Part shown: positions 57,604 through 64,000 of the stretch, in pieces
Layout of the letters: each line of letters begins with the position of its first letter
Position numbering within the stretch: the stretch's first letter is position 1
NCBI GenBank assembly: GCA_003439945.1
Contig: QVRM01001287.1
Coordinates: forward strand, 97,270 to 161,269
Direction of reading: 5' to 3'
From: Dermanyssus gallinae
Taxonomy: Eukaryota; Arthropoda; Arachnida; Mesostigmata; Dermanyssidae
DNA: 64,000 bases
Notes under the pieces: model-generated
Told to the model about the DNA's origin: nothing
The model's database searches: none
What the model saw: the letters and a program-made list of their open reading frames with translations, nothing else
Translations under genes and position numbers: made by a program

Positions 57604-60600
57604 AAGGCTAAGGTAATCACTCTGGGCAACATAATGTAGTCACAGATCTTGTTGAAACTACTCCGCAGCTCATCTCCGTCGAAAAAAAAACACACACTGC
57701 CTTCTGCCTAGTCACGGCCACCTTTGGTGCCTGTGATTTTCTTGAGAGGAGCACCTTAGTGAATCATGTGTCATCAAACCTATATTCTTCATTCATATGT
57801 AGTCTGTAGACTTTTAGCTTTGCTCTTAGCGTCCTGTACTTAATCCGGAAGGGTTCTCCTGAAATACAAGCGCATCTTTCACACGCGCCTCTTCGATGTT
57901 ACTCGATGCGGTGCGCATTCAAACGACTTCGGCTAATGTATGTCTCGAATGGTATCGGGTGATGCATAGTGCAAATGAGAGCATAAAAGTCAAGTAGCCG
58001 GTTTCCACGTCCAAGGAACACGAGCGATAGCATTTCCTGCTAAATATGTTTAATTGTTATATTTATTCAAAATGTGTTAATTATATAAATGTTAAGCTTA
58101 ATAAAAATCATATTGAATTAATATAAATTTGCCGTCTATTGTAAATAGTCCCACTTCAAAAAAAAAAAATATATATATATAGACACAAGCGTACAGAATT
58201 TCCCCAACAAACTTTGAGGTTTTGTACAACTAGCTCAAAGCAGTATACACGTTGTATAGAAGATAATTCTCAAGAAATGAAGCTCTTTGCAATTCTTATA
58301 TGTTGGCTTTCACGCTCAATTACTAATTTCATAGAAGGCATTTCCGTCCCTCGTCCCATTATGAAATAGGATTTTTTTGGCCGAGCTGTACAGAACTTAA
58401 AGTTTGATGAGCGAATTCAAGAACAGCTTGCATACGTCGTTGCTGTCATAAAAACTGCAACGTGCTGAGACACTTGTCGACACATACGCGCATTTCCGCC
58501 TGTACAAGCAACAAGGAATCCGCCATATTTCCTCGATCGTACAAGTAAAACACTTCAATACGCTCGCTGTTTTTGGCATGGATATGCTGGTTCGTGACGT
58601 GTGTGCGTCTGTTCCCGCCGCTACCCGATATTCGCTTTGCTGTTCCTCGGTCTCAGGCGTTCTTGGCAGCTGAGTGAGTGGCGGCATTTCGTACGCTGTG
58701 GTGACGAGAAAACAACATACCGACGAAGACAACGATCGTCGCGACACCCCGGTGTCTGTTAACATGTTTCACGGCTGCCGATTTGACATACTGACATCTG
58801 CTTCGCAGTCGGTCGATATTTGTCAAACAATATCATCAACACCACGACCGCGAGCCGCACCACCACCATCATCATCAATATATCTCCATCATTATCAATA
58901 GCTCCTTCATCATCATCACCAATCATCATCATCGTCGTCATCAGCAGCCGCATCTCGACAAGATGAATGTCGCATCGACTTTGTCTTTCTAACGCTTCTT
59001 CTTCAGGCCTTCAGCCATCCCGTTCATAGCCACCCCAACCAGCGACGCTGGGCTTCTCCCGCGTCCCACCGCTCAGGAAGTCCGAACCTTTGGCGTGCTG
59101 AAGAGGTGCCCTAACGCCTTGACGTTTCGGCTTGCCTTGTCAATCGACGCTCGATCCATGAGCGTGCTGGGGCACTTCTGTACGTCATAACTGTCCCTTC
59201 GGCGTTAGTCAATCGGTTAGTTATTGTGTTGCTATTTCAACGACTATGACATCATGACCGATGATACAGCCTACGAACAGTAGTACATAAGCATGAGCGG
59301 CCTTTGCATCAGCATGGTAATGATGTCTGCCTCCGGGCGGGTTCGGACGCGCACATAGCGTGGGAAACCCAGGTATACTTGCAAATATTGTTTACCTGTG
59401 CAATGTGTACAATGCTGAACAATGAACATTTGGTCGATGCTCGGAAACCGATACGGAAAAGTCTTCTCTTTGAGCGCTCTCGCAATCCAGACAGACGGTA
59501 TGTTCCCAGTGGCAGTAGTGTGCCGTTTTCGCCTATATCCTAAACACACATTGCGTAGGTGTCAGGAACGAACGAGCCATGATTGCTTGCTCAGTCGCTA
59601 ATGCAGCCAGCGTTTATGCATACAAACATCAACTTAAATTGCTGCGGTATCGTTGCGAAACATTTCGGTCTGAAGACTGCAGGTTAGACGGTGTGCGTCA
59701 TGCGTCCTGTTCAGCACAGAAGTCAAATCTAATGTAGCTGGTGTGGTAACGCAAAAGAAAACACATCATGTCCATGGTTATGCAAACTGTCATGGCTACT
59801 TCTGCTTCGTTTCGTCTACGTGGTTCAACATCAACTTAGACGAACTACACATAAAAACCTTTGTTCTTCCTGCTAACAAGTTTATCGTGCCGTGATTTTG
59901 TTTGACACTTAAATATATTCACAATGGTGCAGTATGAAAAAATCCGCAACTTACTTTTTAGAGCACTAATTGAGCCCCGACAGAAGCAGAAGTATGCCTC
60001 TTTGTCTGCGAAGTTCCTCCTGGGAGTTCAAAACGCCCACTTGCTCTTGTGCGGGTGATCTTTCATTATGTCTCAGATGCATGTATCTGGGCGCTAAGAA
60101 TTCAATATCTAAGATTCAAGATGCTATCTACGAACCTTTCCGTGTCATTTTTTGATGCGATCTTCAAGGGTTGAACACCGCCGTCTGGGCCTGTAAATAC
60201 GACGGCAATGGTTGCAATAACAAATGAGACACGGCTGGATTAGATTCCGTCTCGATATCTACTCCGATAGATTCCGAGCTGCTATATCACATTGGGTATA
60301 ATATTATGCAGCGCACACGCTCTCGGAAGACAATTGTCGCTCCACTTGCATCCTTTATACAGCGTATGTTAGTGCTCGCCATGACGCTATGCGCTTCGCA
60401 TTGTCTTTAGCAAATCGAAGACTGAGATGGCGAGGTTCCATATTGGGATTCTTCCACGTGTCCAAGTTAAGGGCTGGCATAACAAAGATGACTGGATCGA
60501 TGTCGGTTATGTTCGTCTCTCAGTTCTGAATGTGTCGCTTATCTCTCGAGATCAGCAAATGTACCTGAGGTAAGGTCGTATCAATGGGAAAGAACTGAGA

Positions 60601-61779
60601 TTGTTTTCCTGAGCAAACCCCTTTGTTCGAACTAAAGGTTCGTGCTTGGACATCTAATCGTCAAGGTTAACGACGCCTTGTTGAAGGTTTGACGTAACTA
60701 GCTAGATAAATATGAGCGGAACTTCGAATCTGCCAGCTTTTCCACGACCAGTTTTTGCGAGGAGTGTAAAAAAGTGGGAGTTTTTCGCATAAGAACGGCG
60801 TAATGGAGTAACCGTTATTGAAAGAGAGATTGGACCGAATCTCGTGCAGAAACACTGGGCAAGATGTCATCGTTGATTTTACTCTTCTCCGCAGTGCAAC
60901 GTATAATCATGTATAAGGTGGGTTGCCTTTCCTTTTCGTAATGACGCTCAAAATAATTTTCCTTTATGACGAGGAGAGAAGGATGCACATTGTGTGCCTC
61001 GTTGAATAGAGCGGAGAACAGGGCGTGAACCAACAACATAATTTCTGTCAGGTGTTCACGTTGCACTTGGCTCGTACTTGATGTTCTACGAGATTTTGTC
61101 CAGTCCCGTTGTGAGTATGGCGTTGATTACATCATTGTTGCTTATTTCAGCCAAGATGTTCCCTCTGGCTCCCATCAGTCGCCTCATCCCACATAGATAC
61201 GTAAGTTTTGGGACATTCTCTGCTATGCTACGATTGGTTGCGTGCATGTGCCCGTAGTACGTTTTGGAATCCTCCGATGAAATAGGGCGAAAAGATGCGA
61301 CGGTCCGGGATTTGCTTTGAAGGCACCCCTATACGAGTGTCCCATGCCATTTCAGAGTGAAACGGTTGTCTTCGGCATTTAAAGCATGGTCCCTGTTGGC
61401 TCAGGTTGGATCATCTGTTTGGTGCATATATATACATATATATCTATATATATATATATATATACATATATATAGCGCCCTGTTACGCCGCTAATATAGG
61501 CGGCAGCAGAAATGTCTTGTAATAAGAACAGAGGTATAACGACTTAAACGGCATAGTGGTTAAGCTCACGCTGCTCGACGTATATCATCCAGGGAAGGCT
61601 GCGCCGCAGACGTTTCGTCGAATGGCGGAACCAATATGAATCTGAGTACTCACTGACGTACTCATCGTCAACCGAAAACTCACTTAGAGGCGGCAAAGCT
61701 ATTCGGGAGTACAGACCAAAGCGATCAGTTCGTAGAGCGACTTCAGTTTGGCCCTAATACAACTGGCGATTATGCCGGC
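57604..61779. other. Intergenic DNA, nothing recognised
   Basis: (CAT)n/(ATC)n at 58862-58945 and a (TA)n tract at 61425-61472. Frames of up to 122 codons show no domain. Confidence 0.5.
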
Positions 61780-62605
61780 ATCCCGAACTAAGTCCAACTG
61801 GAAAATACGAGTTGGCTCCGAAAGCTGTCTGTTGCCATAGCACGACGTGCTACGTGGGTCACGCACGTCTCTTTAATGTTTCTTGTAACGATGTCGAATA
61901 TAAATATACTCTGTGGTCCCAAGAGAGACGAAATTACTGTCGTAAAAACATCACTCGAGTACATCATTAACGGTGAAGTTATACCTAATTTAAACTCAAT
62001 CAGAGATCGTGGCGTAACCATGACTCCGAAGTTAGATTTAATATACATCTAACTAGCACTATCCTATATGCCACCCTTTTATGCATCACAAAGTTCAGAT
62101 ACTTTATCATAAAGGGGGCGATATTGTATACCCGTTTATTACCCGTATTTTATCTGTACCAAACTTTACCTTGTATTGTGAAGTATGGCGATAAGATCTA
62201 TGAAAAACTCATTGAGAAGGTTCACCTCACTTTTTCAGCAGAGGTATTAAGACGTTGTAACTCCTACAGCAACCCCTAACCAAGCAAAAGCATTACAGGT
62301 TTGCATGAAACTGCCAATTTAAAAATGCACAACGAGTTGAGACAACAAGTGGCACCTCACACTATTCAAATTCTCGCCCGTGTAATCTCAGAGGCAGTAA
62401 ACACGATAACTCCTGTCGAAGCTGCAAGGAAAGAAATAGTCCATAATATGTATTCGTGGCGTACGACACGAATGCTTTGGCGAGAAAATGAAAAAAAAAT
62501 AAGACATTTTATGTTGTACATTCTGCAAATTTGTGTATAATATATACTGCTGTAACTACACGCCCTTTTTTACTAAATAAAGATGTTTTTTACTTTACTT
62601 GAATT
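61780..62605 (+). mobile_element. CR1/L2-like LINE 3' relic
   Basis: 'NSIRDRGVTMTPKLDL' (near 62000) parallels 'LSIRDLGVMVTPSLDF' of the LINE at 2144-4175. Then, across frames, a segment coding 'VHLTFSAEVLRRCNS' parallels 'VQSRFIKRVSKRCN'. The 3' end CCCTTTTTTACTAAATAAAG also parallels the CR1 tail. Many stops. Confidence 0.65.
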
Positions 62606-62928
62606 TATTACGTGTACATACGCTGTGTAACAAGAAAGTGGGGGTTGCAGGAAGAGTGGACGTGCAGACAGAAAAAGGAAATGAATAACTAAGCCTTGAA
62701 AGGCTTCATTACTGCACAAGTGGGACTGTAGATTGGCTTAGATGGATATGACTGAATAAATAGCATTTCGTTTTTCGTCAATCCATTACGTTCGTAGCGT
62801 TATCGCCTGATCACCTTCATATGAAGACCTGTCTATTAGAATAAATCCCTTCCGCATTTGCTGCCACCCATCGATCAAGTTGTTGTCTGAACACGGTGAT
62901 GAGTCTGTTAAGGTGTCAATGAATCTCA

Positions 62929-62931
<3 letters not shown>

Positions 62932-62978
<47 letters not shown>
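62932..62978. repeat. (TA)n microsatellite
   Basis: About 47 bp of TA. Confidence 0.95.
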
Positions 62979-62981
<3 letters not shown>

Positions 62982-63725
62982 GTATATATATATGGCGCGA
63001 CCTGAAGTGTGCCGATGTGTAACGCTACTTGAAGCGATCGAGCTCTTCATGTGCCATCTGCCTAAAGGTTCAAGTAGAAGGGATCAGGAACTACGGCACA
63101 CCTTGAACCTACGTGGCCGATGTCACGTAACGCCGAACCTCGTGGAGTCGCTGGCGAACCCAGCTGGCTTCGTCCGAAGTGCCGAAGGTGTGAAGTGCCG
63201 AAGTCGGGCCCCGCCTTCGCCTCCGCAACAGCAGCAGCTGAAGCTGTGATGACACTACAGGGTGATCGACCGGTGTGCATTCACGTAACATAACGGTGGG
63301 GCGAGGAAGATGGCGAAGAAGCCCTCGCAAGGAGATGCACCACCACATCACGCAAGGAGACACCGACCATACCGACGCGTTCATAAATGTATGTATATAT
63401 ATATATATATATATATATAATACCATTAACAAAGAGGTGTTAACACTCGATGAAACAGTTACATGAAGGAGGGGTGGCTGTTGTTATCATCGTCGTCATT
63501 GTCATATTTCTACCGCTTCCTTCCGGTGCGCGGCTAGCCCTACATTGTCGCTGTGTGACGAAGGACCTTGCATATCTGATTGATGGTGTGATGATGGTGA
63601 TGATGGCTGTGCCGATCTTTCTTGCACACGGGACGATCCTTATCAGCAACAACACGAACTTGCATCTTGCAATTGTTATTGCTTTTTGTGGTCTTGCTCT
63701 GACTGATCGGGTGGTGTAATTATTC
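62979..63725 (+). other. Unidentified GC-richer stretch with two short frames
   Basis: Plus frames 62980-63249 (89 codons, Arg/Pro-rich, ending in poly-Gln) and 63450-63719 (89 codons, ATG start, hydrophobic 'VAVVIIVVIVIFLPLP' near the N-terminus) are open but match nothing I know. (TA)n at 63390-63419 lies between them. They may be chance frames. Confidence 0.25.
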
Positions 63726-63850
63726 GCTTGACATGTGTATCTACATACACGTGTGTCAACTTTTTTTTTTATCAGGGCCGCTTAGGGCAGCAGCAGTATA
63801 AGCGCACATGTAGAGATATTTAGGGTCTTCCCACCGTTTTTGTGGCAGCT
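63726..63850 (+). repeat. Repeat family B, copy 2
   Basis: CTTGACATGTGTATCTACAT, a T run, GGGCCGCTTAGGGCAGCAGC and a later TTTGTGGCAGC align with 16497-16625 in order. Confidence 0.6.
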
Positions 63851-64000
63851 GACTCTCAGTGCGGTATGGTTGATCATCTATCATTTAAATGAGAATCGTG
63901 TAAACCAAAATTCGACCAACAGCGGCGATCCAACTGGCGACACCCCTTTAGTAGATAGCAATCATGACTAATCCCTAACTAGCCCTTGATATATATGATA

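Overview
This is eukaryotic nuclear DNA: split genes with GT-AG introns, very long introns and intergenic DNA full of (TA)n, (TTA)n and (CAA)n microsatellites, and several families of non-LTR retrotransposon. The gene content (a TBK1/IKK-epsilon-type kinase tail and an insect/chelicerate-type GMC oxidoreductase with an N-terminal hydrophobic anchor) points to an arthropod. A parasitiform mite is my best guess, but the sequence alone does not prove it.

Layout. 1-6785 (+): the last six coding exons of a TBK1/IKK-epsilon-like kinase (ubiquitin-like domain, scaffold/dimerisation helices, C-terminal adaptor-binding helix); the kinase domain lies upstream of the window, and a CR1/L2-like LINE with an intact RT frame sits in one intron. 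6786-9540: 3' flank, a large (TA)n block, a LINE tail and a tandem duplication. 9540-14607 (+): a CAA/CAG-rich leader and a single-exon 990-residue protein with paired CxxC motifs, a coiled coil, an SGNH-hydrolase-like domain whose catalytic residues appear lost, and a perfect heptad repeat array in an Arg/Gly-rich tail. 14608-24877: intergenic DNA with SINE-like repeats, a decayed minus-strand LINE and a plus-strand LINE flanked by about 20-bp target-site duplications. 24878-46849 (-): a complete 11-exon GMC oxidoreductase gene; two exons carry a one-base insertion that breaks the frame. Its first intron (about 10 kb) holds a mariner relic and another LINE copy. 46885-47533: a foldback element with ~130-bp arms begins 36 bp upstream of the GMC ATG and has itself been hit by a LINE. 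47534-64000: no convincing host gene; LINE relics on both strands, a tRNA-derived SINE candidate, simple repeats and unidentified DNA.

The three host genes have no obvious functional link: an innate-immune/autophagy kinase, a possible RNA-associated pseudo-hydrolase and a membrane-anchored or secreted flavoenzyme. The strongest leads are the SGNH pseudo-hydrolase, the foldback at the GMC 5' end, and the paired GMC frameshifts. Splice sites, phases and family matches were worked out by eye; no database search was possible.
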